A DNA stretch of 5,301 bases from CAYZJD01 sp964478455 (GTDB lineage Bacteria > Acidobacteriota > Terriglobia > Bryobacterales > Bryobacteraceae): NCBI GenBank assembly GCA_964478455.1, contig CAYZJD010000329.1, positions 1-5,301 of the forward strand, given 5' to 3'. The position numbers and the translations under genes are program-made. Under the pieces are notes generated by a model. It made no database searches. It saw only the letters and a program-made list of their open reading frames with translations, and was not told the DNA's origin. Shown in pieces: positions 4,606 to 5,301 of the stretch (position 1 is its first letter; every line of letters starts with the position of its first letter).

Positions 4606-5301
4606 TCAGGCGAACCTCCGCACGTGGTCGACGAGCGCGTCGAAGAGCGCCTGTGGCGGATCGCCGCGCTGCTCGCAGATGATCCGCACCGCCGGCTCGG
4701 TCTGGCTGACGCGGACATGGAACCAGCGGCCGGGCCAATCGACGCGCAGCCCATCGGTCACATTGGCGACGCCATCGCTGTAACGCGCCTGCAAGTCCAT
4801 CAGCAGGGCAGGGATCCTTTGAGAGATCAAAGGAACCTGGCCCTTGAGGATCGAATACCGCGGGTAGACGGCCACCAGTTCGGCAAGCGTTTTGCCGCGC
4901 TCTTCGAGCATCGTCAGGATGCTCAGCATGGCGGCGATACCGTCGTAGACGAAGCGAAACTGCGGCAGCATGACGGCGCCGGTGCCTTCGCCGGCGATGG
5001 CGATTTCAGCGGCGGGGAAACTCGCCAGCGCATCCATGGCCGCCTGCCTGCCGACAGGCGTGCGCACGACCTTGCCTCCGCGCGCTCCGGCGATCTCATC
5101 GACCAGGGCCGTGGTGGAGAGGTTCGTAATGACCAGCGTGCCGCGCCGGCTCGAAAGCTGGTGGTCGGCGAGCACCGGCAGCACCATCTCCTCGCTCACC
5201 GCCGCGCCGTCGTCGGTGGCGAAGGCGACGCGGTCAGAGTCCGCATCGAACAGAAAACCGGCGTCGGCGTTGAGCGGGCGCATGAGCGGCGCCAGTTGCA
5301 G
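4606..5301 (-). CDS. Second phosphohexomutase paralogue, C-terminal part (cut by window edge)
   Basis: The visible 231 residues are the C-terminal half of another phosphohexomutase; the frame stays open through 5301, so the N-terminal domains with the catalytic serine lie outside. Visible loops are the metal-binding DADSDR, the strand and helix with ITNLSTTALVDEIAGARGG, KVVRTPVGRQAAMDAL, the sugar-binding loop GEGTGAVMLP, and the phosphate loop RVSQTEP. Compared with the downstream paralogue (RPSNTEP), a Gln replaces the usual Asn, and the sugar loop differs, which suggests a different substrate. The three Asp of the metal loop are intact, so the enzyme is probably active. It could be a stand-alone mutase or the end of a nucleotidyltransferase-mutase fusion; only upstream sequence can tell. 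An internal ATG at 5283 is not the true start, since it would omit the first two domains. Confidence 0.85.
   Translation of the reverse strand: MQLAPLMRPLNADAGFLFDADSDRVAFATDDGAAVSEEMVLPVLADHQLSSRRGTLVITNLSTTALVDEIAGARGGKVVRTPVGRQAAMDALASFPAAEIAIAGEGTGAVMLPQFRFVYDGIAAMLSILTMLEERGKTLAELVAVYPRYSILKGQVPLISQRIPALLMDLQARYSDGVANVTDGLRVDWPGRWFHVRVSQTEPAVRIICEQRGDPPQALFDALVDHVRRFA
4615..4619 (-). promoter_or_regulatory. Ribosome binding site of the downstream mutase
   Basis: GGAGG on the minus strand lies 9 nt before ATG 4605, within the last codons of the upstream paralogue. It supports that start and allows initiation independent of, or coupled to, termination at the abutting TGA. Confidence 0.6.

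Noticed and set aside
3893..4738. Further minus-strand and plus-strand frames inside the mutase genes
   Set aside because: All are Arg/Ala/Pro-rich shadows of the GC-rich mutase coding sequence with no domain similarity.

Overview
The window is about 5.3 kb of GC-rich, densely coding bacterial chromosome with no phage, CRISPR, transposase, rRNA or tRNA genes that I can see. Several things together point to an environmental Acidobacteriota-type genome (Solibacter/Bryobacter-like): the high GC, the 'archaeal-type' GEGxxGG sugar loop of the phosphohexomutase, the small STAS protein ending in an LYTVFES-type tail, and the wHTH-tailed hypothetical at the left edge. This placement rests on remembered family resemblance, not on a marker gene, and is tentative.

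Layout, left to right. (1) Positions 91-579 (+) hold the C-terminal part of a recurrent hypothetical protein with a winged-helix-like end; its N-terminal portion is missing, so it is probably a remnant. (2) Positions 590-676 carry a minus-strand intrinsic terminator (7-bp stem, GCAA loop, T6 tract), a small palindrome and a copy of the dispersed 'CCACAGAGACACAGAGAC' type repeat. (3) Positions 640-2302 (-) are a two-gene operon, cutA followed 4 nt later by an ACS-type MFS transporter whose last residues are encoded by the dispersed repeat. (4) Positions 2303-2443 are a compact divergent regulatory region with overlapping candidate promoters. (5) Positions 2444-3126 (+) are a second small operon: an FtsB/DivIC-like single-pass coiled-coil protein and a single-domain STAS anti-sigma-factor antagonist. 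(6) Positions 3127-3246 form the convergent spacer with a strong 8-bp hairpin. (7) Positions 3247-5301 (-) are two tandem phosphohexomutase (phosphomannomutase/phosphoglucosamine mutase superfamily) paralogues, the upstream one cut by the window edge, joined by an abutting TGA-ATG.

Functionally the genes are mostly housekeeping: sugar-phosphate isomerisation for envelope or glycan precursors, division/septum assembly, a possible partner-switching regulatory protein, a CutA trimer protein and an organic-anion type transporter. There is no compelling sign of a new multi-gene system. The points most worth a second look are the repeat-derived tail of the transporter, the tandem divergent mutases, and the overlapping divergent promoters.
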